A stretch of DNA of 64,000 bases from Myxococcales bacterium (GCA_020633465.1 JACKDN010000036.1:1-64000), one strand, 5' to 3'. Shown: positions 47,292 to 56,707, counted from the stretch's first letter. The notes: a model not told the origin generated them from the letters alone. Program-made: numbers and translations.

Positions 47292-49103
47292 TCACGGCCG
47301 CCGGCAGTCGCGCGCGGCGTCGAAGTCCTGCAGGTCGACGAAGTCGGCGTCGTCCAGCCGCACCACCCCCGAGGGCGGCGTCTTGCGATCCCCCTCGAGC
47401 TCGTAACGCGCGTCCACGCAGGCCACCCGCCACCCGGCGTAGGCGCCCGGCTCGTCGAACGCGCCCTCGCCGGCGTACACCAGCACCCGGTTCCACCCGT
47501 TGCCCGGCGCGTCCGCGGCCTCGTTGGCCGCCGTCGGCAGCAGCGTGATCTCGCCCACCCGGAAGGTGTAGCAGGCGCGGTCGGCGTCCACGCCCTGGTC
47601 GTCCACCTGATAGTCGTAGGCCACCTTCGACCGCCCCGCCGCGTCGTCGCACAGCGGATCGCCCCCGCTGCGCACCTCGACCGCGTTGTCGGTGCGATCC
47701 CAGTCCAGATCGTCCAGGTCGTCCGCCCGCACCGGGCTCGTCCGGAACCGCCACTCCACCGGGTCCGGCAGCCCGTCCGCGTCCGTGTCGGCCCCCTGCT
47801 GGCGCGTGCCCACGAACACCTCCTCGCAGTCGATCAGCCCGTCGCCGTCGCTGTCCGGGTATTCGCAGCGCCCGTCGCCGTCCTCGTCCGGGCAGTCGCA
47901 GAACCCGTCGGCGTCGGCGTCGACGCAGTCCGGCCCGCCCACCTCGACCTGGTCGCCCACGAAGCAGCCGGCGTCACCGCGATCCAGCGGATCCAGCCCC
48001 GACGCCCCGAACAGCCACTCCGTCCGATCGCGCAGCCCGTCGCCGTCCGTGTCGGGATCCAGCGGATCCGTCCCGATGCGCCGCTCCACCAGATCGGCCA
48101 GCCCGTCCCCGTCGCTGTCGATCAGCGGATCCCCGCAGCTCGGCGCCCCGTCGAGGTCGATGTCCTTGTACGCGTCGGCGTCGAACCGATCCTGCACCAC
48201 GCTGGGCAGCTGCGCGGCGTCCTGCACCGCGTTCGTGTTCACCGCCACCAGCGACCGCAGCGTGAACACGCGCCGCAGCGCGGTCAGATCGAGCTGCAGG
48301 AAGTCCAGCCGCTCGCCGTTGGGCACGCTGCGGTACGTCCCCTCGCCCACCTCGGCCATCGCCGTCAGCAGCGCCTGCGCCGGCTGGTCGACCACCGCGC
48401 CCTGATCCGTCGACAGGTAGATCGTGTGGAACGCGAAGCGCCCCACCTGGAACAGGTCGGCCAGATCCTGCAGCGCCGCCACGCCCTCGACGATGCCGTC
48501 GGCGGTGTTGCGCCCCTCCTCGTCCTCGACCGTGTCGGGCAGCCCGTCGCTGACGAACACCACGACGTAGGTGCTGCGCGGCAGGCTCTCCTGATCGGCG
48601 CGCAGCATCTCGGTGCGCATCTCGAACCACGCCTCGTCGAGCGCGTTGCGGTAGTTGGTCGTGCGGTCGGTCACCCGCAGCGCCCGCGTCGCCGCTTCGA
48701 GCTGATCGGCGCTGGTCGTGAAGAACGACTCGGGCAGCATGTCGCCGTCGGCGTCCACCGGCGTCCGCGACTGCGCCTGCGCCGAGAACCGCACGATGCC
48801 CACGCGCACCGCGTCGTCCCCCCGCGCCAGCAAACGCTGCCAGGCCGCCCGCACCGCCGCCTCGCGCCGCGTCTCGCCCGTCGCGGGATCGATCGGATCG
48901 GTCACCTCCATCGACTCGCTGCCGTCCACCAGGAAAAGCACTCGCAGCGGAAACGCCCGATCCTCGGGCGACCGCGTGCACAGCGCCCCCTCGAGCTCGA
49001 GCTTGTCGTCGCGCGGCGGCGGCGGCGCAGGCGGGATCTTCTCCAGATCCGCGCGCGAGCACGCGCTCAGCGCGACGAGCAACGCCAAGAGCCCGACCCT
49101 CAC
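47292..49103 (-). CDS. von Willebrand A / TSP3 lipoprotein with intact MIDAS
   Basis: The 603-residue lipoprotein starts at the GTG overlapping the preceding stop (GTGA), with signal ending LLVALSAC (Cys15). The VWA domain begins VLFLVDGSES, giving the complete metal-ion adhesion motif D60-G-S-E-S, followed by YVVVFVSDGLPDT. Residues about 315-450 carry aspartate-rich calcium repeats (DSDGDGLADLVERRIGTDPL, DADGFCDCPDEDGDGRC). The C-terminal region (ACYTFRVGEITLLP and beyond) is unique to this protein family and recurs in its two relatives here. It is predicted to be a surface adhesion or sensing protein that binds a ligand through a divalent ion. Confidence 0.88.
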   Translation of the reverse strand: MRVGLLALLVALSACSRADLEKIPPAPPPPRDDKLELEGALCTRSPEDRAFPLRVLFLVDGSESMEVTDPIDPATGETRREAAVRAAWQRLLARGDDAVRVGIVRFSAQAQSRTPVDADGDMLPESFFTTSADQLEAATRALRVTDRTTNYRNALDEAWFEMRTEMLRADQESLPRSTYVVVFVSDGLPDTVEDEEGRNTADGIVEGVAALQDLADLFQVGRFAFHTIYLSTDQGAVVDQPAQALLTAMAEVGEGTYRSVPNGERLDFLQLDLTALRRVFTLRSLVAVNTNAVQDAAQLPSVVQDRFDADAYKDIDLDGAPSCGDPLIDSDGDGLADLVERRIGTDPLDPDTDGDGLRDRTEWLFGASGLDPLDRGDAGCFVGDQVEVGGPDCVDADADGFCDCPDEDGDGRCEYPDSDGDGLIDCEEVFVGTRQQGADTDADGLPDPVEWRFRTSPVRADDLDDLDWDRTDNAVEVRSGGDPLCDDAAGRSKVAYDYQVDDQGVDADRACYTFRVGEITLLPTAANEAADAPGNGWNRVLVYAGEGAFDEPGAYAGWRVACVDARYELEGDRKTPPSGVVRLDDADFVDLQDFDAARDCRRP

Positions 49104-51289
49104 GGCGCCTCCGCGTCGGCCGCGCCCGCGTCCAACCCCGCGTCGCCCCCCGCCGCCACCTCGGGGCAGGCCGCGCACGCGTCGGCCAGCGTCGCCAGGA
49201 AGCTGCGCAGCCGATCGACCTCCCAGGGCCGATAGCAGTGCGCCTCGGGGTCGAACGACGCCGCCGGCCAGAACAGATCCGACGCCTCGACCGGCAGCGT
49301 CGACGTCAGATCACCCCGCGCGTACTGCCGCAGCAGCGTCTTCAGCTCGTCGCGCGGCAGCAGCAGGTTCTCCACCGCCACGCGCGGCGGCAGGCAGGCG
49401 TCGATCACGTTCTCCACCTGTTCGCGCGTCAGGTCGAGCGGCTCGACCCCGATGCAGCGCGCGATGTCGTCGAAGCGGCTGTCGAGCCCGGTCCGCAGCT
49501 CGGCCCACGTCTCGGCCCGCAGATCCACCACGCCGCTCTCGGGCCGCTTCAGCCCCGACCCCTGGTAGATCGCCTCGACGCAGCCCTGCCGCACCGCGGG
49601 CGGCGAGCCGCCCACGCCCACCGGCTCGCCGAACAGGCTCATCACCACCCGGTTGCGCCCGCGATCCTGCCGCTGCGCCCCGGCCACCAGCCGGATGTCG
49701 CGCACCTCGAAGTCGTAGCAGCGCCGCAGCACCGGCCGCCCGTTCTGGCGATCGGCCACCGGCAGCTCGCCCCGATCGACCAGCGCGTACCGGATGGCCT
49801 CGGCCCGGTGCCGATCCGCGTCCGGCGCCAGCGGATCCGTCCCGCCGCGCACCTCTTCCCGCGTGATCACCCCGTCGAAGTCGGGATCCGCCTCGGCGTC
49901 CGCCACCCGCGGATCGCTGCCCAGCCGAAGCTCCACCCCGTCGAGTATCCGGTCGCCGTCGGTGTCCGGCTGCAGCGGGTCCGTCTGCAGGAACGCCTCC
50001 TCGCACGCCCGCAGCCCGTCGCCGTCCATGTCCTGCGCCTGCTCGCCCCGGCACGGCCGCGCCGGCGCCTCGGGATCCAGCGGATCGAACCCCGACCGCG
50101 CGAACCGCGTCTCGATCAGATCCCCGTACCCGTCCCCGTCGCTGTCCGCGTCGAAGGCCGACGTCACCCCCACCGGCTCGTCCACGTCGGGCAGCCCGTC
50201 CCGATCGCTGTCGGCCAGCGGCCCGCTGGCCCCCGGCGCCGCGTTCACGTTGATCGCGCTGAACTCGGTCACGAAGTAGGGCGCCCGCAGCGAGGTGAAG
50301 TCGAAGTCGAGGAAGGTGTCGTCCTCGCGCTCGAGGTTCACGTCGCGGAACGTGCCGCCGCCCGCCTCGGCCATGCCGGTCAAGAGCTGCCGCGCCTGCT
50401 CGAAGTTGTAGCCGAAGTTCGTCTGCCCGCCCGGGCACACCGCGTCGATGACCGCCTGCGGCGACGTGATCAGCACCGTGTTCAGCGCGATGTCGCCCGC
50501 CGAGTACGCGATCTCGAGCGACCGCAAGTCATCGATTCTCTGGAGGATCTGCCGCGGCATGTTGTACTCGGGGCAGCGCCCCTGCATGTCGACGTAGGTG
50601 CCCTCGGCGATCTCGCGGTCGGTGTTGCACACCGGGTACAGGTTGTCCGGGCGCAGGCTGTTGTCGTCCTGATCGTCGCAGTCGGGGTCCGAGCCGTCCG
50701 CCAGCCCGTCGGCGTCGTTGTCGACGCCGTCGCTGCACGCGGCGCGATCGTCCTCGCAGCCCGCCCGGCACCGCGGCTCGGGCGCGCCGTCGCTGACGAA
50801 CACCACCACGTAGCGCGTGCGCGCGCGCACCGCCGGCCCGCTGTCGATCAGGTCGCGCTCCAGCATGCGCACCGCGGTCGCCAGCGCGCCCTGGTAGTCG
50901 GTCGCCGGCCCCAGGCCCTGCCCCGGATCCAGGAAGGGCCGGATGGCGTCCTGCTCCCGCGTGAACGGCTGCGTGCGCGACCACGACGCGAAGCCGACGA
51001 AGCCGAAGAACACCTGCGGCAGCGGCAGCAGCTCGTTGACCACCCGGTTCAGCGCCTGGAAGCGCCGGTTCCGGCTGTCGGTGCACTGCAGCGAGGCCGA
51101 CTGATCGATCAGGAAAAGGATCTTCACCGGGAAGGGCGTCACGTCCGCCGGCTCGGTGCACAGCTGGCCCATCACGGTCAGCTTGTCGTCCACCTCGGGC
51201 GGCGGGGTCGGCGGCACGGGCTGCAGGCCCGCGTCGGTGCAGGCGCACAGCAGCAGGATCAGGCCGGCGGTGGTGCGCAGACGGTTCAG
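49100..51289 (-). CDS. von Willebrand A / TSP3 lipoprotein, probable CTG start
   Basis: The only usual start in the region, a GTG at 51217, lacks a signal. In-frame codons upstream of it encode a perfect lipoprotein signal (NRLRTTAGLILLLCAC), best begun at the CTG at 51289; the frame is closed by a TGA at 51338-51340. The 729-residue product carries VWA motif D62-Q-S-A-S in ILFLIDQSASL, followed by YVVVFVSDGAPE. It also has a disulfide- and Asp-rich middle (DGVDNDADGLADGSDPDCDD) and TSP3-type repeats (DSDRDGLPDVDEPVGVT). A C-terminal segment (RCYDFEVRDIRLVAG) mirrors that of the neighbouring VWA gene. No clear ribosome site precedes the CTG, so the start is uncertain though the signal is not. 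Confidence 0.82.
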   Translation of the reverse strand: MNRLRTTAGLILLLCACTDAGLQPVPPTPPPEVDDKLTVMGQLCTEPADVTPFPVKILFLIDQSASLQCTDSRNRRFQALNRVVNELLPLPQVFFGFVGFASWSRTQPFTREQDAIRPFLDPGQGLGPATDYQGALATAVRMLERDLIDSGPAVRARTRYVVVFVSDGAPEPRCRAGCEDDRAACSDGVDNDADGLADGSDPDCDDQDDNSLRPDNLYPVCNTDREIAEGTYVDMQGRCPEYNMPRQILQRIDDLRSLEIAYSAGDIALNTVLITSPQAVIDAVCPGGQTNFGYNFEQARQLLTGMAEAGGGTFRDVNLEREDDTFLDFDFTSLRAPYFVTEFSAINVNAAPGASGPLADSDRDGLPDVDEPVGVTSAFDADSDGDGYGDLIETRFARSGFDPLDPEAPARPCRGEQAQDMDGDGLRACEEAFLQTDPLQPDTDGDRILDGVELRLGSDPRVADAEADPDFDGVITREEVRGGTDPLAPDADRHRAEAIRYALVDRGELPVADRQNGRPVLRRCYDFEVRDIRLVAGAQRQDRGRNRVVMSLFGEPVGVGGSPPAVRQGCVEAIYQGSGLKRPESGVVDLRAETWAELRTGLDSRFDDIARCIGVEPLDLTREQVENVIDACLPPRVAVENLLLPRDELKTLLRQYARGDLTSTLPVEASDLFWPAASFDPEAHCYRPWEVDRLRSFLATLADACAACPEVAAGGDAGLDAGAADAEAP

Positions 51290-51337
51290 GAGGCAGCCCC
51301 GCGGTGAACAGGGGCGATCAGCGGGCAGGGCGCGCGC

Positions 51338-52684
51338 TCAGCGCCGCCGCCGGCGCAGGCCGAGGCCGACCAGCGCCAGCAGGGCCAGGCCGCCCCAGCC
51401 GCCCGTGCGCTCGCCGGGCGCCGCGACGCAGCCCCCGGCGTCGTCCTTCGCCTCGCCCTCGACCACCAGGGTCGAGGTGGACTCGGCCAGGGCCCCGATC
51501 TCACGGCTCACCTCGTCCTCGAACACCGTCTCGACGTGCAGCTTGACCTCGTAGGTGCCCGGCTGATCGGGCACCAGCACCGGCGCCTCGCCGTCGCGAT
51601 AGATGTACTCGAAGGGCGAGGACTCCGAAACCGCGCCGGTCGCGCCCTTCACCGTCGCGCTCGACCCGTCGGGCCGCTTGGTCACCGTCCAGGTGTACTT
51701 CATCGCCTGGCTCTTGCGGTTGGCCCACAGACGCAGCCGCACCGGCTCGCCGGTCTTGGCGATCAGGTTCGGCGTGTACACCTGCAGCGCCGACAGCGGG
51801 TCGAGGCAGCGCCCGTAGTCGCCGAAGACGGTGAAGCAGAAGCGATCGTCGCAGCTGTCGCCGCGCCCGTCGCGGTCGAGGTCGATCTGCCCGTCGTTGC
51901 TCACCATCGGGCAGTTGTCCCGCAGGTTGGGCACGTCGTCGCCGTCGATGTCCGGGTCGCACGCGTCGCCGATGCCGTCGCCGTCCATGTCGGCCTGATC
52001 GGGGTTGGCGACCTTGATGCAGTTGTCGGGCGCGATGGGGTCGAAGTTGCCCACGCCGTCGCCATCGTCGTCGGGGAAGCACGACGCGCGCTGCAGCTCG
52101 TCGGGGATGTCGATGTCGGGGTTCAGCGGGCAGGGATCCTCGAGGTTGGGCCGGCTGTCGCCGTCGACGTCGGGGTCGCAGGCGTCGCCGACGCCGTCGC
52201 CGTCGAGGTCGAACTGAAGCCCGTCGATCATCGGGTTGGGCACGCCCTTGCAGTTGTCGTCGACGTTCGGCACGTCGTCGCCGTCCATGTCGTCGTCGCA
52301 GGCGTCGCCGAAGCCGTCGCCGTCGAGGTCGAGCTGATCGGCGTTGCCCATGCCCAGGCAGTTGTCGCAGCTGTCGCCGAAGCCGTCGCCGTCGCCGTCG
52401 CTCTGGTCGAGGTTGTGGCGCCGCGGGCAGTTGTCGAAGGGGTCCTCGATGCCGTCGTCGTCGTAGTCGTCGGCGCGCTGGTAGGTGTCGCCGAGGTCGG
52501 TGTTGTTGATGAGGATGCTGCCCCCACCGCCCCCGCCGCCGCCGCCGCCGCTCATGTTCGGCGTGCCGCACTGCCCGAAGTTGTCGTCGCACTCGAAGGG
52601 CGGGCTCTCGGACATGTCCTGGGCGTGGGCGACGACCGGGAAGAACGCCGCCCCGCAGAGGGCGATGACCCAACGACACTTCAT
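51338..52684 (-). CDS. Thrombospondin type-3 repeat protein with MYXO-CTERM-like tail
   Basis: The 448-residue protein has a signal MKCRWVIALCGAAFFPVVAHA, a 10-Gly run (GGGGGGGGGGS), and then some seven TSP3 repeats of the type DGDGFGDSCDNC and DNCKGVPNPMID that would bind many calcium ions. A beta domain follows (QPGTYEVKLHVETVFEDEVS). The last 31 residues (Cys-containing AGGCVAAPGERTGG, a hydrophobic stretch, then RRRRR) fit the MYXO-CTERM sorting pattern, which myxosortase processes at a Cys for surface lipid anchoring. AGGAGGT lies seven bases before the ATG. It is first in the minus-strand series and divergent from the next lipoprotein gene, 96 bases away. Confidence 0.87.
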   Translation of the reverse strand: MKCRWVIALCGAAFFPVVAHAQDMSESPPFECDDNFGQCGTPNMSGGGGGGGGGGSILINNTDLGDTYQRADDYDDDGIEDPFDNCPRRHNLDQSDGDGDGFGDSCDNCLGMGNADQLDLDGDGFGDACDDDMDGDDVPNVDDNCKGVPNPMIDGLQFDLDGDGVGDACDPDVDGDSRPNLEDPCPLNPDIDIPDELQRASCFPDDDGDGVGNFDPIAPDNCIKVANPDQADMDGDGIGDACDPDIDGDDVPNLRDNCPMVSNDGQIDLDRDGRGDSCDDRFCFTVFGDYGRCLDPLSALQVYTPNLIAKTGEPVRLRLWANRKSQAMKYTWTVTKRPDGSSATVKGATGAVSESSPFEYIYRDGEAPVLVPDQPGTYEVKLHVETVFEDEVSREIGALAESTSTLVVEGEAKDDAGGCVAAPGERTGGWGGLALLALVGLGLRRRRR

Positions 52685-52780
52685 GACTGACCTCCTGGTG
52701 GCGCCCGGGCCCCTCCCCGGCGCACGCCTCGGGCCAGCATAGCGGCGTTCGGCGACGCACGCGAGCCCCTGCGCTGGTGT

Positions 52781-53419
52781 ATGCTGCGCGACGTGCACCG
52801 CCCCCGACCTCGCGCCGAACGCCCCGCCTGGGCCCCCCTGCTGGCGCTGCCGATCGCGCTCGCGGCCGCGTCGTGCAAGGACGAGACGCCGATGGTGGTG
52901 GTCACGGTGTGCGGCGACCTGCGGGCCCCCGGCGACGTCGACACCTTGCGCGTGACGGTCCGAAACGAGGATCGCAGCGAGGCCTACTCGGGATTGATCG
53001 AAAACCTATCGCCTGGCCCACGAACAGACCCATCGAATACATCCAGTGACGGTGGAACGGATGCCGGTGACTCCGACGCCGGCGCCCCGGACGCCGCGCC
53101 GCCCGACGCCGGCGACGCGGGACCGCCGGACGGCGGCTGCGCGCCCGACGGCGTGCCCGTCCGCCGCGCCGCGCGCCTGCCCGCGCCCGCTGGCCGCGGC
53201 TGGATCGAGGTGGTCGGCCTGCGCGAGGGCGTGCGCGTGGCCACCTCCGAGGTGCGCACCGCCCCCATCGGCGACGCCGACCTCGCCGTCGTCGTGCCCC
53301 TGAACCGCGACTGCCTCGGCGCCGAGTGCCCCCTGGGCCAGACCTGCCGCGCCGGCGCGTGCGTCATCGTCCCGCAGGGCGAGACCGAGGCGGCGTGCGC
53401 CCCAGGGTGCCCCCGATGA
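52781..53419 (+). CDS. Lipoprotein with Asp/Ala/Pro linker, function unknown
   Basis: The 212-residue lipoprotein has signal MLRDVHRPRPRAERPAWAPL leading to the lipobox AASC. A GTG four codons later (52793) is possible, and neither has a ribosome site. TATGCT overlaps the ATG, so the gene could be leaderless or start at the GTG. A beta segment (VVVTVCGDLRAPGDVDTLRV) precedes a low-complexity DAGAPDAAPPDAGDAGPP linker and a Cys-rich end (CLGAECPLGQTCRAGAC). The stop overlaps the next start by four bases (ATGA). It is probably a small binding partner of the following VWA-like lipoprotein. Confidence 0.7.
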   Translation: MLRDVHRPRPRAERPAWAPLLALPIALAAASCKDETPMVVVTVCGDLRAPGDVDTLRVTVRNEDRSEAYSGLIENLSPGPRTDPSNTSSDGGTDAGDSDAGAPDAAPPDAGDAGPPDGGCAPDGVPVRRAARLPAPAGRGWIEVVGLREGVRVATSEVRTAPIGDADLAVVVPLNRDCLGAECPLGQTCRAGACVIVPQGETEAACAPGCPR

Positions 53420-55374
53420 GGTCGCTGCTCGTCGCCCTCCTGCTCGTCGGCTGCACCGACGCGGGCCTCTACAACCGCAGCGAGCCCCCCATCGAGGCCG
53501 ACCGCGTCGCCCTCACCGGCCGCGTCTGCGCCGACGACCCCGAGACCGCGCGCTTCCCGGTGCGCGTGGTCATCGTCGCCGACCAGGCCGGCGGCCCGCT
53601 GTTCGCCGACTTCGACCCCGGCGCCGCCCGCGTAGACGTCCTTTCGCGCTTCGTCCAGTCGGCCCTCGCGCGCCCCGAGTACGCCTTCGCCGTCGTCGGC
53701 TACGCCGGCCGCGCCACGCGCCTGGCCCCCCTCGAGCCCGATCCCCAGCGCCCCGGCGCCTTCACCCGCAACCCCGGCGAGCTGCTCAACGCCCTCACCC
53801 GCCTCTCGCTGCCCGTCCCGTGCCTGGGCGAGGACACCTGCCGCGACTACGAGGACGGCCTGCGCGCCGCCCGCGCCGTCATCGAGGACGACCTGGCCGC
53901 CCGCCCCGCCGGCCTGCGCGCCACCACCCACTACGTCGTCCTGTTCGTGAACGCCGGCCCGCAGATCCCCCTCGCCCGCGCCCGCGACTGCTGCGCCGAG
54001 GGCGCCGAGTGCGAAGGCGCCGACAACCCCTCGCACATCTGCCAGCGCCAGCTCGACGCCGCCCGCGTGGCCGACCTGCGCGACCTGATCGCGGCCGAGG
54101 GCGCCGCCGGCTTCCAGTTCCACGTCATGCACCTCGCGGCCAGCGGCGACCCCGAGATCGACGACATCATGGCGGTCAACCACCAGCAGCTCGCCTTCGC
54201 CGGCGGCGGCCGCTACGCCCGCTTCGGCGCGGCCGGCGCCATCGCGGTCGATCCCCTGCGCCTGTTCGATCAGCGCGGCGCCCTGCGCGTGAAGCGCCTG
54301 GTCGTCGCCAACCTCAACGCCCTGCCCGGCCCCGACGGCCTGCGCCCGGACAGCGACGCCGACGGCCTCGCCGACGCCGAGGAGTCCGACTTCGGCGCCG
54401 ACCCCGACGTCGCCGACACCGACGGCGACGGCATCACCGATCTGGTCGAGGTGCTCGCCGGCCAGTCCCCCGCGATGCGCGACACGCCCACCGTCTGCGC
54501 CGACCTCGAGGCGCCCGCCGCCGACCTCGATCTCGACGGCCTGACCGACTGCGACGAGGCCCTGCTGGGCACCGACCGCTCGTTGGTCGACTCGGACGGC
54601 GACGGCCTGCCCGACCCCCTCGAGGTGGCCTTCGGCACCGACTACCTGGTGGCCGATCAGACGGCCGACGCCGACGGCGACGGCATCCCCAATGGCGACG
54701 AGGTGCGCGATCACACCGATCCGCGCAGCGCCGATCTGCCCGCACGCCTGGGCGAGGCCTACCGCTACGAGGTCGACGACCTGGGCACCGTGCGCGAGCC
54801 CATCGCCCCCGCCCTGCGCAGCCTGCCCGGCGTCGAGATCGTCGAGATCTCGGGCGGTTCGACGCCCGGCCAGGGGCGCATCCGCTGGGTGCCCGGCCGC
54901 GGGCTCGCCTGGCAGGATCCCGGCGACGACGCCCCCGGCCCGCTCGTGCCGCTGACCGACGACGCGCCGCACCGGCTCGAGCTGCCCTCGTCCTCGTTCG
55001 CGCCCATCCAGGGCGACGACGGCCGCCGCGTCGTGGTCGAGGTGACGCCCGAGGCGCTGCCGCCCAGCGAGAGCGGCGAGGCCGTGCGCGTCGCCTTCCG
55101 CGAGCGCCACTGCGTCGCCTACACCGTGCGCAACGTGCGCATGCTGACCCTGCGCCCCGGCGCGGACACCCGGCGCGGCGCGCTGAACAACCTGTTCCTG
55201 TACCTCAGCCAGGCGCCCGACAGCCGCCCCGAGAAGCCCGGCCCGGTCAAGCTGGCCCACGTGCCGGTGCGCTACGACGCCCCCGACTACCGCGAGCCCA
55301 CGGGCGCGCGGCTGCTGGTGCGCGACGAGGAGTTCGTGCGCCCGCGCCTCGACCGCTTCGAGGCCGGTTTCTGA
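53416..55374 (+). CDS. VWA-fold/TSP3 lipoprotein with a lost MIDAS site
   Basis: The 652-residue lipoprotein (signal MRSLLVALLLVGC, Cys13) parallels the two VWA proteins across the divergent promoter: Cys-containing entry, VWA-like core, TSP3 repeats (DSDADGLADAEESDFGADPD, VDSDGDGLPDPLEVAFGTDY) and a shared C-terminal segment (HCVAYTVRNVRMLTL). The expected D-x-S-x-S, however, reads VVIVADQAGGPLF, so the metal-binding serines are gone. It likely keeps the fold without cation-dependent binding, perhaps as a structural partner. It is coupled to the small lipoprotein before it and 91 bases from the ExbB gene. Confidence 0.85.
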   Translation: MRSLLVALLLVGCTDAGLYNRSEPPIEADRVALTGRVCADDPETARFPVRVVIVADQAGGPLFADFDPGAARVDVLSRFVQSALARPEYAFAVVGYAGRATRLAPLEPDPQRPGAFTRNPGELLNALTRLSLPVPCLGEDTCRDYEDGLRAARAVIEDDLAARPAGLRATTHYVVLFVNAGPQIPLARARDCCAEGAECEGADNPSHICQRQLDAARVADLRDLIAAEGAAGFQFHVMHLAASGDPEIDDIMAVNHQQLAFAGGGRYARFGAAGAIAVDPLRLFDQRGALRVKRLVVANLNALPGPDGLRPDSDADGLADAEESDFGADPDVADTDGDGITDLVEVLAGQSPAMRDTPTVCADLEAPAADLDLDGLTDCDEALLGTDRSLVDSDGDGLPDPLEVAFGTDYLVADQTADADGDGIPNGDEVRDHTDPRSADLPARLGEAYRYEVDDLGTVREPIAPALRSLPGVEIVEISGGSTPGQGRIRWVPGRGLAWQDPGDDAPGPLVPLTDDAPHRLELPSSSFAPIQGDDGRRVVVEVTPEALPPSESGEAVRVAFRERHCVAYTVRNVRMLTLRPGADTRRGALNNLFLYLSQAPDSRPEKPGPVKLAHVPVRYDAPDYREPTGARLLVRDEEFVRPRLDRFEAGF

Positions 55375-55465
55375 ACCCGCGGGGGCGACCACCCCCCGCC
55401 TTCTTGTGAGGCCACGGGCCAGCGGGCACAATCCGCCCAGCATCGGACCGCAGGCAGGGAGCCCC

Positions 55466-56110
55466 ATGGACGCGATCGTCGAGTACCTCGATAAGGGCGG
55501 GTGGATGATGTACGTCATCCTCGGCGTGTCCATCGCCGGCCTCGCCGTCTTCCTCGAGCGCGGATTCCACCTCTTCCTGCGCCAGCGCCTGGACGCCGAT
55601 GGCTTCGTGGCCGGGGTGATGAACCACGTCGAAGCGCGCCGCTTCCGCCAGGCCATCGACGCCTGCAAGGTGGGCTCGAAGCACCCGGTCGTCGCCGTCG
55701 TGCGCTCGGGCCTGATGCGGGCCAACCAGCGCGAGAAGGACGCCGAGCGCGCGATGGAGAAGGCGATGCTCGACGCCCTGCCGGCGCTCAACCGGCGCGT
55801 CGGGCTGCTGGGCTTCCTGGCCAACGTCAGCACCCTGCTCGGCCTGCTGGGCACCATCTTCGGCCTCATCACCGCCTTCTCGTCGATCAGCCAGGCGTCG
55901 GCCGCCGAGCGCCAGGCGGTGCTGGCCGACGGCATCTCGCAGGCCATGTACACGACGGCCTTCGGCATCGTCGCCGCCGTGCCGCTGCTGTTCTTCCACT
56001 ACCTGCTGACCGCGCGGCAGGAGTCGATGCTGAACGAGATGGAGGCCGCCGCCACCTCGGTGATGGTGGGGCTGACCGGGGCCGCGCACGAGAGCAAGGA
56101 CGAGGGCTGA
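55466..56110 (+). CDS. MotA/TolQ/ExbB proton channel protein
   Basis: The 214-residue inner-membrane protein starts at the ATG at 55466 (AGGGAG seven bases upstream). The first helix is near the N-terminus (MMYVILGVSIAGLAVFLERG), and helices 2 and 3 are LGFLANVSTLLGLLGTIFGL and TAFGIVAAVPLLFFHYLL with a cytoplasmic loop between. The Thr/Gly-rich GLLGTIFGLITAF and the Ala-Pro segment are the family signature of the channel that, with ExbD, uses proton-motive force to drive a TonB-type protein. Length is normal for the family. It heads a locus with two ExbD-like genes and an AgmX-type protein, resembling the AglR position in gliding bacteria. Confidence 0.92.
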   Translation: MDAIVEYLDKGGWMMYVILGVSIAGLAVFLERGFHLFLRQRLDADGFVAGVMNHVEARRFRQAIDACKVGSKHPVVAVVRSGLMRANQREKDAERAMEKAMLDALPALNRRVGLLGFLANVSTLLGLLGTIFGLITAFSSISQASAAERQAVLADGISQAMYTTAFGIVAAVPLLFFHYLLTARQESMLNEMEAAATSVMVGLTGAAHESKDEG

Positions 56111-56116
56111 CCGACC

Positions 56117-56707
56117 GTGGCGTTCGACCGCTTCCGCAAGGCACGCGACGAGGTCGGCCAGCTCGACCTGCTGCCGGTGATGAACCTGATGGTGGTGCTG
56201 ATCCCCTTCCTGATGCTGGGGGCGGCGTTCTACCACCTGGGGGTCATCCCGACGTCGCTGCCCACGAAGGTCGACGTCGTGCCGGACAAGCCGCCCAGCG
56301 ACGACATCGTCACGCTGAACCTGCTGATCGAGCCCGAGCGCCTGGTGGTCTCGGCCTCGAGCGCCACCCTCGACGAGCCCACCCTGCGCACGCTGCGCCG
56401 CGAGTGGGCCGCGCCCGGCGCCGCCTACCCGCTGCCCGACCTGCAAGCGCACCTGGTCGCCATCAAGGCGCAGTACCCCAAGAGCGACACGCTGGTGGTC
56501 TTCCCCGAGGCCAGCATCGCCTACCAGACGCTGGTGGACGTGCTCGACACCACGCGCGAGCGCGTCATCGGCGAGCAGGGCGGCGAGCCCGTCCACGAGC
56601 CCATCTTCCCGGTCACCGTCTTCTCGAAGCCGCCCATCCCCGACTTCGACGCCCCCGCCGACGGCGGTGCCCCGGCGCCGCCCGATGATCCCCCGGAGGC
56701 GCCGTGA
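56117..56707 (+). CDS. ExbD/TolR-like protein lacking the conserved membrane aspartate
   Basis: The 196-residue protein has one membrane helix (LLPVMNLMVVLIPFLMLGAA, residues about 18-40) and a periplasmic domain with a proline-rich tail (DFDAPADGGAPAPPDDPPEA). In ExbD and TolR the helix opens with P-x-x-D, and the Asp carries the proton; here the same position reads P-V-M-N. The Asp two residues before the Pro is not in the same register. This subunit probably supports rather than carries proton flow, or has lost it. It reads from a GTG and overlaps the next ExbD-like gene by four bases. Confidence 0.88.
   Translation: MAFDRFRKARDEVGQLDLLPVMNLMVVLIPFLMLGAAFYHLGVIPTSLPTKVDVVPDKPPSDDIVTLNLLIEPERLVVSASSATLDEPTLRTLRREWAAPGAAYPLPDLQAHLVAIKAQYPKSDTLVVFPEASIAYQTLVDVLDTTRERVIGEQGGEPVHEPIFPVTVFSKPPIPDFDAPADGGAPAPPDDPPEAP

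Noticed and set aside
51880..52480. GTCGCCGTC-type tandem repeats.
   Set aside because: They code TSP3 aspartate repeats of a real gene and vary unit by unit.
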